From: Tenebrio molitor
Taxonomy: Eukaryota > Arthropoda > Insecta > Coleoptera > Tenebrionidae
Reading direction: 5' to 3'
Assembly (NCBI RefSeq): GCF_963966145.1
Contig: NC_091049.1
Location: 9,362,001-9,426,000, forward strand
DNA: 64,000 nt
The notes under the pieces are model-generated. The model did not search any database. It saw only the letters and a list, made by a program, of their open reading frames with translations, and was not told the DNA's origin. A program made the position numbers and the translations under genes. This document shows, in pieces, positions 48,274-59,414 of this stretch. Numbering within the stretch: position 1 is the first letter of the stretch; each line of letters begins with the position of its first letter.

Positions 48274-49079
48274 TCTATATATATAAAACTGAATGTCTGT
48301 TTGTATATTTTGTATGCAAATCTACAGTTTTACTCCGATCTTGATGAAATTTTGTACACTTGATCTTCAAAACAAGAAGAAAATTACTGTCTACTTTAAT
48401 TTTACAAAAACTAACCCCTACTACCATTTTCAACCCTGTTAAGAAAAAAAGACAGTTTTTTCGAGTTGGAAATACCTTCACCTTCGCCGCTTCACCCCTA
48501 TTTCATCCTCTGAGTATATCGTCACCTTCGCCGCTTGACACCCACAAAAAGTAACCCCTATTATCATTTTTAAGCCTGTTAAGCACAAAAAAAGTTTTTT
48601 CGAGTTGGAAATCGCGTTTGCATGATATGTTCAGGTGTCATAGTTACATTTGGTTGTTTATAAAAGTAGCAATTTCGCAAAATGTGTTTGAATGATTGTG
48701 TTTTACCGGAAGATGTCTTAAATGAAGCAGAATAAGCTTCAAATAGCTTAATACCAGAAAAATCAAAAGGCAGGTATCTGAAATCAAACGAGACAATCAA
48801 ACAATAGGAAGATTTAAATAAGGTTACAACTGAAAATAAAAGTGTTATGTTGGCGTATTTTCATGAATTGGTAAGTGATCATAATGTTAGTTTCTTATCA
48901 TATTGATCTTTTTGTTTATATAGTCGAAGAAAAAAGTAGTCTACAGTTAAGTTTTAATTATTCTTCGTAAAAAGACAAACTTCATATTGATATTACTGCG
49001 TTTATCACAATACATGAAAGTAGAAACATAATTTTAAAACATTCTGAAATTTGCGGGCGAAGCCGCGGGTAAAAGCTAG
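48274..49079 (+). mobile_element. non-autonomous Helitron, 806 bp
   Basis: Starts tctatatatataaaactgaa, with the 5' TC directly after an A. Ends with a hairpin gcgggcgaagccgc, then gggtaaaagctag followed by a host T, the 3' CTRR signature of Helitrons. No inverted terminal repeats, no target duplication and no Rep/helicase frame, as expected for a non-autonomous copy. Confidence 0.85.
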
Positions 49080-51356
49080 TATTTCATAATTAAATTAACT
49101 CTATTAAAAAAAAAGCCCTAAAAAAGCGAAATAAGAAAATTATTACCAAGTATTTAAGTATTTGTTTTCTTTATCGCTTTGTAGAATTCCCTAAATTTTA
49201 CCACATTCATGGTATATTCGTTCCTTTTTTCAAAAATATTATTTACTATCCAAATTTTAAATATTTATTTAAAAATAATAACATTTACAAAGAAACGGGG
49301 ACTTAGTTTTACAAAAAAAGCTTGTACACAATTTTGATAAATTATTTAAACAATGTTTTGAAAAATTACCTGCTACTATGATTCAATAAAGCTGAAAGAA
49401 AATTCTTCAGAGGACAGCGCCTAGATAATGGCCAAAGGGTACATCTCATCTCTAATCCAAATGAGTCGTTGGTTTTATTACTGAAAAAATAAATATTATT
49501 TACCAACAAATATTTTGACCCAAGTGCATTTTATTATTTTTATTTATAATCCATAATGAAATGTTCTGTATTACATATCATATAAGCATACGGAGAAGCA
49601 TGCTTCATTTATAAAAACAGCGTAATAAAATAAAAGACATTTGAATTTATAAATGCATTCATTAAAATGAAAATATTACCTTAATTGTTATTATTGAATA
49701 AAATTGAAATTTATTCTGGAAGAGCACCTGTACTTTAAAATGAGACAAGGATCCACCTTGCAATTTACCATAAACTCTTTCTATCACTGAATAGTATTCA
49801 ATTGAATTTTTATTTAATGCCAATATTTTATCACGACCCTACGTCATTTAACAACTGAATTTCTCGATAATCAGTTTATCACTCACTTTATAGTATATTT
49901 TAAAAATAAGTATAAGATCAAGAGAACACAATATAAATTCTTCAAAAATTTACTGTACCTAATCATCCATTGTGATTGAAATGAGAAAAGTACATTTCAC
50001 AACTTTTTGTTATTCTTACAATTTATCATTATTGCTTAACAACCTTGTAACATGATTTTATCTTTCGGGATTGATTTTATCGTAAAGATATTAATCTCTT
50101 TGTGCTATTTAATAATTAGTTAGATTTAATTTGGCTCTGGTATGATTCACACTAAAGGATTCCCCACCTTAATAAATAAAAAAATTAAGTCACATCAGAA
50201 TCTCACTGTACTAAAACGTCAAAAATGCAACAGTAAATCATCGCCGCAATCATCAGGAGTCAGTAAAGAAAATAAAGATATCAAACCATATAATTCGTTT
50301 TATTTAAAAAAAATACTTGGTAGGGTATTACGTTATTTTTTGTATTTTATAACTCGATTACTAAATATTTGAAAATTCTCTGATTGATAAAATGTACAAA
50401 TTCTTAAGGATAAAGCTGGATCTAGAGCTAAGCTAAGAGATATGCCATAACGTAAAGAAAGTAAAGAAGAAGTAGTTAAATTTACGTTTACAAATCGAAA
50501 TCTCTAATCTTTGAAAAGTTGTTTACGCTTTTTTGGTGAAAGTTGTTGAAAGTTGGCTGTGACCAAAAATTTCAGTTGGCAATTCGTTAATTATCAGATG
50601 TCAGTCTTAAAAGTTATGTTAATGATTTTGAGAACGTTGAAATCTTGATTTTCATGAAGGAGTAAATTATGTATGTATCACCTGTCGGTTGTAAAATAAT
50701 TCCCTCACCTGGTGCAACGAAACAATAAGATTTAAAACATCCGCGTCTTTATTCAACAGTGAGCCCCATTATGTTACTTTTCGTTTCATGTTCTCAAATG
50801 ACCTTCGCAAAGTCAGGATTAAATTGCAGTTATCACTTATCAGTAATTACTTGCATTAATTCGGGAATTGTGCCAGACCTGTTTTTGAACACGTTGTTTT
50901 TCAGGCATGGAAAAACAAAATAATCAAAGCAAGTTGTTAGTAAACGCTGTTCAAAAATCAAGAAACCATTGTGGTGCACATTTTGCCTGACATTTCCTAT
51001 TACTTATCATAGTGACAGATAAATCATTTGTACCACATTGGTTTTTTGTTTTTTGGAACAACGTTTAAGTGCCTTGAAAGTCCGGAAGCTTTTGTTGAAA
51101 TTCCTCAACTCGAGATGTCGAATAGGACCATTCGCCGTTTTCAAGTCTTTTTCCATTTCTGAAGTAACACTGCACAATGAAAATTGTTTGCTCTAAATTG
51201 AACATATTGTAATAGCAAATTTTAATAGTCAATCATAATTAATAATGACAGTTACGATTGTAATGATATTAAATTTTTACGTGTTGCCAACTAAAGCGTA
51301 TTAATCACGGCCTTCTCGATTTTTTAAATTTTAACACATTGTAACACATTGTTATA
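49080..51356. other. 2.3 kb AT-rich stretch without recognised features
   Basis: Poly-A/T runs and short frames only. No repeat with visible partner, no gene. Confidence 0.4.
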
Positions 51357-51888
51357 CTGGGTGCCCCAAAATTCGCGGAACAACGTAGTAGTACGTTGTT
51401 AAGTAGTCATTAAGAGATCAGGTAAAAATGTTTAAAAAATCAATCTTCTTTTTTGTAGAAGATAAGGACCTATTCGTTACAATAAATGTGGCAACATTTA
51501 AAAACATTATATGCATCCCAATAGTCTGCAAATATTTAATTTTTGTTGTATCCATGGAAATGAGAGGAAAAAATCAAAGCCGTGTTGCCGTACGCTGTTT
51601 GAGGTAAAACGAACATAAAATTACTACTTGGAAATGCTGGAAATAATGGAGAAAATAATTGCAAACCTGATCACAATCGTTCAAAATTATTAGGCCACTG
51701 GCTAGTAAAAGACAAATACTCAACATCTTTTTTATTATTTAAAATAAATGAGATCAAAGCTGCACCTTTTGGGCCCCCATATCTTCAAATCTAAGAGGTA
51801 TAGAATTTTTTAATTATTTTTCTCGTTATTTTCTAACATGAATTGACATTACCTTATTGAGTTGTTCCGCGAATTTTGGGGCACCCAG
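51357..51888. mobile_element. 532-bp TA-flanked MITE (ctgggtgccccaaaattcg family)
   Basis: The ends ctgggtgccccaaaattcgc and (inverse) the same sequence match for about 28 bp. A partial copy is at 13987. Non-coding. Confidence 0.85.
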
Positions 51889-53208
51889 TATTGTTAACAA
51901 GATAACTGCACATCCTCAAATAACAGTTTATAAACTCGAAGTCTAGTAGAAAGATTTTGATGACATCGGTTTATAAGTAAAATAAAATATAGAGTGAAAA
52001 CGACAAAAAGAAAAATTTCTGAGAGTACCAAAATTACAATGGCAAATCTAAATTTTAGAGGTTTGCAACTTGTTTAAAATTAAAAATGATTGTATTCTTT
52101 CCATTGTTAAAAGAAAATAAATCGATGTACGAAACATGCCGCTAACTGATCTTTTTAGATTGCTATCATTGTGTGAAAGATAAAATATAATGCAGGAAAA
52201 AACTTATTATCTCCTAATCGTTGCAAATTCGGAATAATTCCAGCTGTACGGCATTTTTGTCATTTTGACGTCGAAAAGAACGTGCCTTCATTTTTGAAAG
52301 CGGTACGTAATATTTGTTGATTGTTTACAAACAGCAACACTATTTGTTTCAACGAGTGATGAAATGAATATTATAAAATATAAGTGATATTTTGTGATGT
52401 TTAATCGAGAGTCACTCGAGCTGTTCTTCTTCCAGATAATTTTGTGTTTTAACAACTCACGTGTTGTTACCTTGCAGACATTTTTGGCGAAAAACTGTCA
52501 ACTGTTCGAAATCGATCGTGACAGTTTTTTTTTTATCACAGACGGTCTATGCAGGAATAAAAAATGTACAACAAACACAAAAGTGTACAACTACCTAATA
52601 ACAACATAAATGACACTAAAACAACAACTCCTGTATTTACTACTGAATGCTATTGCTAGCCGATAATTTTTACAAAGACTTCTAAAATTTTATCTTGACA
52701 GTAGATAAAAGAAAAATTAAAAGGAAGTAAAGGAACATAATGAAAGATCTTTCGAAATATATCAAAAAAGGGTCAAACGACTTGACAAACCTTTACCGCT
52801 ACGCAGGAACACCATAAGAGATTTTTGCTCATCTTTTACTATCATAATAACCGTCACATTATCATTGCCGTCATTATCAATCAATTTCCTGCACTTGAGC
52901 AAGGATTATCTTCATCCTGCAAAATTTCGTCGAAATCGACACAATATTTATTTTTAGAGCCATAGACATTCCACAATATTTATTTTCGCACTTTAAAACA
53001 TTTGGTAGCATTGTTAATCTGTAATAATTTATTATTATTGTGTATTCAACAGAAGTAGCCTCCAATTATAGAGAATACATTCTGCCAATTAGCTTTGCGT
53101 ACTCATGTTTCATTAAAGTTGACCGACTTTAGCTGCGCGACGTTGCATTGAAACAGATCCACTTTGTTGTGAACCGCGTTTGCAATCTCACAATAGTATA
53201 TTATTATA
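51889..53208. other. no feature recognised
   Basis: AT-rich. A 71-codon frame near 52394 has no recognisable domain. Confidence 0.3.
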
Positions 53209-53650
53209 CCGGGTGTAGAATGGATTTTGGTACATTGGCACTTTACGTGTAAAAGAAAAAATATTGGATATTGGCTCCCCTAATTATTTTAGAACAAACC
53301 CTTAAATACAAAAGTTGTAGAGTTTTAAAAATGGTTCCCAATTCTTATTTGTTTTGTTTTTTAACATCTTCCGGAAGTCCACAATAATGGAAAAAACAAT
53401 TTGTCAAAATAGCAACAGCTGGAAAGTGTAACCGAGGTGACAACCAAAGTTGACAATGTATGATATCTGACATGTCAAACTTGGAATTGGTCGCTCAGGA
53501 TAAAATTCAGAAAATGTTGGTTGCATGTCTCTAAAAAACAATCGGGAGTAATACCATTTTACGAAGTTAACTTTTTCTTCTTTGTTAACAGAGTTCATTC
53601 TTTGAGCAATCAGAAAAGTGCCTATCTACCAAAATCCATTCTACACCCTG
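53209..53650. mobile_element. 442-bp TA-flanked inverted-repeat element
   Basis: The ends ccgggtgtagaatggatttt and (inverse) cagggtgtagaatggatttt, then ggta, resemble those of 32178-32887. Non-coding. Confidence 0.8.
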
Positions 53651-53656
53651 TATGTA

Positions 53657-53763
53657 CGAGTTTTATAAGAGGCTTGATTGTGACACGAGTTAGTTGGAGC
53701 ACGACGAACGCAGTGAGGGGTGCTCCAACAGAACGAGCGTCACAGTGCGTCTTATAAAACGAG
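53657..53763. repeat. 107-bp foldback
   Basis: Arms cgagttttataagaggc...ggagcac and gtgctcc...gcgtcttataaaacg around a core acgaacgcagtgaggg. Adjacent to the element that ends at 53650. Confidence 0.7.
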
Positions 53764-55302
53764 TGTAATATACCAATATTTTCTACTTTGGTCGCATTAA
53801 TTTGATAAAAACTCTAAAATCTAATTATGAAATAATCTAGGAACTTCCGTCGAAAACAGCTAATGCAGCAGTATTTGTTACTAGTTGCATTCGCTAGCAA
53901 TTATTACTCCTCTTTCTATGCATAATAGTCAAGTCAAGGAAGCGGAAAAATCGTTGAAATTTCTTAATTCGCAAGAACAGTAGCGGTTTTAATGATTTTT
54001 TTCAAATGTCTGTTTTTATACAGGTGCCCCAGAACTCGCGGATCAAATTTAGAGTGCGTTTTCCTTGGTGATAACTGAAAGCAATAGCGTTTAAAAAAAG
54101 TACAGGGTATAATCGATTTTTTGTAATGAATAATTAAAGTTGACCAATCAGAAGGACGCTGTTAATTTGAATTTCAGGTAAATTTAACCAACAGCTTGAA
54201 TTACTTAGCAACATAATTCTAGTAAGAATGATATGGAATTTCCAGTAAATGTTTGGGCAACTGTGAACATTTTGACAACGTCAAATTATAATTTCATTCA
54301 AAATTGTCAAACTTCTTATTGAAATCATGTAAAGGGTGTTTTTTTTTTTTAATTTGGCGTCGAAGTAGGCGTTGGAGAGTCGATTGAGATCGATTCACGT
54401 AGCCCATTCATTAGAAACTTACTGATTTCCCCAAATCATATTAATATGAAAATTGGTAGTTGACTATAATCAACTACTCCAAGTTCAAATGAGATATTTT
54501 CAAAATAGTGGCACTTCCGGAAATACCGGAAATCGACGGCATCTTTATTTTTTTTAATGAAAAGGCCTCATTTTGACTTCATATTTCGATTCTACGTTAA
54601 ATTTTGACTTTAGAACGTCTTTTCGTCAACACTTATCTGTCATCGTTTTTGACCTATGTCATCTTTTTTGCAAAAAAGCGAGGTTGCATTGCTTCATTAA
54701 CAAATTTATAACGCTTGAACCAGCTGTGGCAATAAAGACCTTGTTGTTAAGATATTGGGACATTATGTCGTAAATCATGAAGCAAATACAAATTTGAATA
54801 TCAAAATGCGTTTATTTCAATAATACCATAAGCTAAAATTGATTTAACATGGTAAAATTGTGTGAAAATACCTGAGTGTGCATATGCCACAAGATTGAAT
54901 AAATTAAACGACTAATAATTGAGAAAATGCCAAATTTGACCTAATTAACTTATAAATTCCATTTTTTGATATTATGTGCCTTATGGATAATAAATTAGGT
55001 CTGCAAAATATGAAAGTGAAATCATAATTTTTAAGGTCAATTTTGCCACCGGCGGTAAAAGATGAATCAGCCTGTATAGTTTATTGAAAGAATTACGCAG
55101 AATATGGTTTCGACTTCAGTTATTCATGATTGATTTTTTATTGTTTGTTTAAATATGTGTACATACCAAATAGTTTTTTTTTTGTTAGGGAGTATGGCTA
55201 TTGGCGAGACCCCCTTTATAGGTCAACGCATTGCCAATAATACCTCATTACGTGATGGAAATCTATTGAACTTGAAAAAAATCAAACATGGATGTATTAT
55301 AC
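53764..55302. other. no gene recognised
   Basis: A solitary transposon-like end (caggtgccccagaactcgcg) occurs at about 54020 without a partner. Otherwise featureless. Confidence 0.35.
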
Positions 55303-55408
55303 CGAGCGATCATTTAAAAAATAAATCGAGTTTGCTTTGGAACCTATGCTATAGCATGGGTTGCCATAGGTAACACGTCGACTCGATTTATTTCTTAATT
55401 GATCGCAC
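55303..55408. repeat. 106-bp foldback
   Basis: gatcatttaaaaaataaatc with gagt, inverted as actcgatttatttcttaatt...gatc, plus an inner palindrome cctatgctatagcatgg. Confidence 0.7.
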
Positions 55409-56469
55409 CGTACCTATAATTGATTTCATATAAATGTTCATCAAGTGAGCTGTGCATGTATAAAAGCACGTTTAATTTAGTTACATTACAAAAGTGACAT
55501 TTATGATAGATCCATTATAGGTTATCTCCAATAAATCTTTACTTGATGAAAATACGGTGTGATCAAGAATAACTGAGTCTGTTGGTAACAATGAAATTTG
55601 GCAAATTTGAAATTTACCATCAAAGGTTCATTTTTATAAGAGCATAAACATAACCAGCATAACCAAAAATGTTTTTAATGTCGTCTCAAGTTAAAAAAAA
55701 TCAGCCAGTGCGAATTACGAGACAAAAAAAAAACAGTACTTTTCAATTGTTTCATTGCCAATAATTTAAGCAGTAAAAAAACGTAACAGTGCTTTTGAAT
55801 TCAAGAGTGCCGAAATGGACAACAAAACTAAAAAATTATAATCAAAGTTCGCGCAGGACAAGCAACAACATCATATGCCTAAGATTACTACTGGCGGGAA
55901 TTAATTTGCAAGGCTGCAATAGTTTCCTAAATAACGTGAAACAATTGAGATGGAAAATTTAGTATTTTTCACTGTGTTGTTTTGGAACTCGTAATGTAAT
56001 AGTATACCTACGGTGTTTACCTGCATGTCACTATTTACAAAACATAATTACAGAGCCAAAAAATAAAATTATTTGACCTTGAAGTGTTCAACCCAACGTG
56101 AATAATGTATATTTATCCACAATTACCTTATAATTGAAGTTTTATCCACACTTATGAACCGTATAAAGTAACACTTTATCCACTAGTGGAATAATGAAAT
56201 CACTTTATTCCACTAGTGGAATAATGAAAAAATACAATCTTAAATCAATCTTTCTTCCATTTTCACCAACTTGCACAGCGTTTTGTACAAATGGAGTCGA
56301 TAAACAATCAAAAATAAATAGCGACTATTCAACACCTCCCATGTTTTTTAGTTAATTTCAATGATTTTTGAGGTGACATCCGCTGTCAGAGTGTAATGTC
56401 AAATCATTTTTTGATGACATGAGATGAAATTTTGGCGATTCTTATTTTAAATCGCTGTAATTGTGGATA

Positions 56470-56580
56470 AAACGTTGTATTGCATTCATGTTTTAGTCGC
56501 ATTTTATCCACTTAAGAATATTAAACGCTCGTGCGTTCGCACTCGCGATTAAAAATTCTTGCGTGGATAAAATGCTATCT
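56470..56580. repeat. foldback with gcattttatccac arms
   Basis: gcattttatccacttaagaat and attcttgcgtggataaaatgc flank a core cgctcgtgcgttcgcactcg. Palindromic ttattccactagtggaataa units lie upstream near 56190-56230. Confidence 0.6.
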
Positions 56581-56638
56581 AAAACACTTATACAATAAAT
56601 AACTATTATTTAATTATGAAAATATAGTTATTTTTATA

Positions 56639-57644
56639 CAGCGTGATCAACAAGGACTGAAGCTGTTGGCAGCAAATGACATCAAAATATTCCCAAAGTA
56701 TGAAAATTTTTTGGGCGTCAGTGTTGGCACTCGCTGCAAGTTGTGAATGTCAAAAAATTTAGGTTATGTTACGGGTTGGTAGTTTTAAAACACGATAAGT
56801 ACAAAACGATCAAAAACAGTATAAAAAGCAATTAGCCATATCTACTTAATTAAATGGCCCACTGTTTCGATATTCATAAAAGCGACAGGCCGTGCCCGCA
56901 TGCCCCTCCTGAGAAACAGAAACATATTTTATGCGTTATTATTTTCGAGCTGAAAGTCTGCGGGATGCAAGGATTGGATCCGGGAAAATTTGTAAGGATG
57001 GAACTTCAATTTCTTCTTTAAAATGATTAGGCAACGTCCATATGACAAGCCTGTAAAGTAAGGAAAGGGATTTTTAATGGTAAGAATTATTAGGCCCTGC
57101 ATTAAACGTGCCCAACAAAGAACATTGGATGCGTGTGTTTTAAATAAGAATCACACCCTTTTGGAGTGAAAGTTTTCGCATTGAGTTTCGAGGGCTTTGT
57201 TCCATTCTACCTCGAACGTTCTCCACTACATCTTCTGTGAGTGTAGATGTTCTACTTGTAGATTTTGCCTTTTTCACATCACCTGTTTGCTGGTAACGTT
57301 GCACCAATCTCGTGCAATGCTGCCTAAACGCAACTAAGATAACAACTGGCTCGGGGAACATTTGTTGAAATTGGTGAAATGCATCGTCCGTGCTCTGTGG
57401 AATACTGCCAACCGTTAGCAGCATCAAAATTTCCAGTCCGAAAGTACGCCATACCAATAAAAATGTCTTGCTCTAGTGTAAAAACCATTTTAATTAATAA
57501 ATTGATACAAAAATGACACTTGATTTTGAAGTTTGAATTTGCCCGTCAACATTGACAACTGAAAATGTAATGCTACCAACTTCACTGAAATTTTTATCAT
57601 TTTGTCATTGTTGCCAACAGCTTCAGTCCTTGTTGATCACTCTG
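56639..57644 (-). mobile_element. mariner-like transposon relic, 1.0 kb
   Basis: The ends cagcgtgatcaacaaggact and (inverse) cagagtgatcaacaaggact, then gaagctgttgg, pair over about 38 bp and are TA-flanked. It carries part of a transposase gene and shares its terminal motif with the MITE at 31610-31830, so it may be a related larger member of that family. Confidence 0.8.
57140..57457 (-). pseudogene. N-terminal mariner-like transposase fragment
   Basis: Reads FHQFQQMFPEPVVI, RLVQRYQQTGDVKKAKSTSR, TEDVVENVRGRMEQSPRNSM and RKLSLQKG. This is the helix-turn-helix and linker order of insect mariner-like transposases (..RTGSV..., ..EDTVENVR..A.EQSPRRS.RKLS..). The catalytic domain is absent, because the frame ends at the right place for helix-turn-helix two only. 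Confidence 0.7.
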
Positions 57645-57757
57645 TATTAAGTGCGCGAAGAGAGTGTTTTTTGTGCATGAAAAGGTCTTTTACGCCGAGA
57701 CGAAGGTCGAGGCAGTATAAGCCTTTGAATGCACAAAAACATCTTCGCGCACGAAAT
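57645..57757. repeat. 113-bp foldback
   Basis: gtgcgcgaagagagtgtttt with ttgtgcat is inverted as atgcacaaaaacatcttcgcgcac. The core (cgccgagacgaaggtcgagg) is GC-rich. It abuts the mariner relic. Confidence 0.7.
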
Positions 57758-58442
57758 ATAAACAATATTTTTTCTATAATTGATTCAAAAAATTGAAATT
57801 AAAAATTCAAATTTTTGAAGGAACTCTGAAGTTTCAATGCAGTGACCATGTTGCTAGGTAACTAATAAAAAACAGTGCGTGAAATGAAAAACAGAAATAG
57901 TCGTATGCGTGAAATTGCATTTCACACACTGTTTTGTATGGTTTCTATGGTTTCGATCTTACTAACAATGCAAAAAAAAATACACGTCAGAAAATGACCC
58001 ACTTCAGGCACAGATAACTATGCGTGAATTTCAATTTTTTGAATCAATTATTGAATCAAAAATTTTTATTTTCCTATTTATAAATTTAAATCGTATTCTG
58101 GGGAATCCGACGGCAGGTATTCTCCTTTGGGGGAAGTGCTCTTCTCCTTTGTCTCCTTTGGGCGAAGTGCTCCTCTTCACACTATGAGGTAATAAATACT
58201 AATCCCCTCATTATTAGCACTGCATGGTAGTGCCCGTCGTAAAACGGTCAGCAGGTGTTGTATGGTTGGTTGTATAGTTACGAAATAAATATTTTCGTTG
58301 GGTGATGGGCACCCTTAATGTTACGTCAGATATCTGTCAAAGAAACCAGCAAAACATGTACGGTTGCAGTGTTGCATATAGCCGAATAAAAAAATATTCT
58401 TAATTGTGTTGCCAACTCAAACAGTCCTTCTTGATCACCCTG

Positions 58443-58920
58443 TAGAAGAAATTGCTGAAGCTCCAAACGAATTTAGGCTAAGGAGGGACGTTTACTAGTC
58501 CGGGTTGTACGCGAAAATATTATATTATTAAGAGTAGAAGTGAATCTTTTTCTGATAAGCCTAAAGTTTGAAGACCGAAACGAAGTCAAAGTCGGCAATT
58601 GGGCGAAGCACAAAAAGACTTTTTGCTCTGAGTGACATATCTATAGAATTTTATCTTCAAGCTGATCACAATAAAAAATCATTTATTTTCTTTTGCTGCA
58701 ATTACCGTAAAATGACAATTTTCAAACTTACAATTTTCAAATTTAAAGGCACCAATAATTCCTAGTTCCCATGCAATACTATTAGTGCTTGAAGGTTCAA
58801 TAATATTAGTAAAGTCTAAAGATTGCTTTTAACGCTGAACGGCCATCTTGCCATTTTTGATTTTTACGTCTGTCATCCATGCACACCAGCGACTCGTGTT
58901 ACACCACAGAGGCACCGGTT
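58443..58920. other. no gene recognised
   Basis: AT-rich spacer with short frames only. Confidence 0.3.
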
Positions 58921-59163
58921 AAATAAACTAGGCAAAAATGAATAGGGAATTCCCCAATTTTTCTTGAAAAGCAAAATAATGACCTCAATCCTCCCACGTA
59001 TTCTTAAACTCTAGATAAATTTAAAACGTTACAAGTACTTGAAACGTTACTTTTAATGTGTATAGATTCATATTTCTAACATATTTCATTACAAATTTTA
59101 ACCTGTATTTATAAGAAATTCCAAAATGAAAAAATTCCCTATTCATTTTTGGCTAGTTTATTT
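58921..59163. mobile_element. 243-bp MITE with 31-bp inverted repeats
   Basis: aaataaactaggcaaaaatg and agggaatt at the left are inverted at 59133-59163 with one mismatch. Non-coding. Confidence 0.8.
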
Positions 59164-59406
59164 GGTATTAATTTCGTTATTTCGCTTTTTTAAGAGTTTT
59201 TTTTAACATGAATAATTTAGTTGTTAAATATTTCGTGTAATTATTGATAAATAAGTCGTGCGAAATGCTTCAATTAACCGTACATTTGATTCGGTTGAGA
59301 CATTTCAACTCCTAGGAAGTATTTCAAGTCCGGTAACAAAAAAAAACATTTCAACCGTTTCTGTAGAGATACACACTTTGTGCTGCTCCCAACATCAATG
59401 GGCCGT

Positions 59407-59414
59407 ATCATGAC
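59407..59414. repeat. 8-bp target-site duplication, left copy
   Basis: atcatgac here and at 61520-61527, bounding the Mutator-like element. Confidence 0.8.

Larger units (their letters stand above)
55555..58442. mobile_element. possible outer element of the gggtgatcaag family
   Basis: The left end cggtgtgatcaagaataact, then gagtctgttgg, and the inverse right end cagggtgatcaagaaggact, then gtttgagttgg, are weakly paired and TA-flanked. If correct, the element at 56639-57644 inserted inside it. Both may instead be independent ends. Confidence 0.35.
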
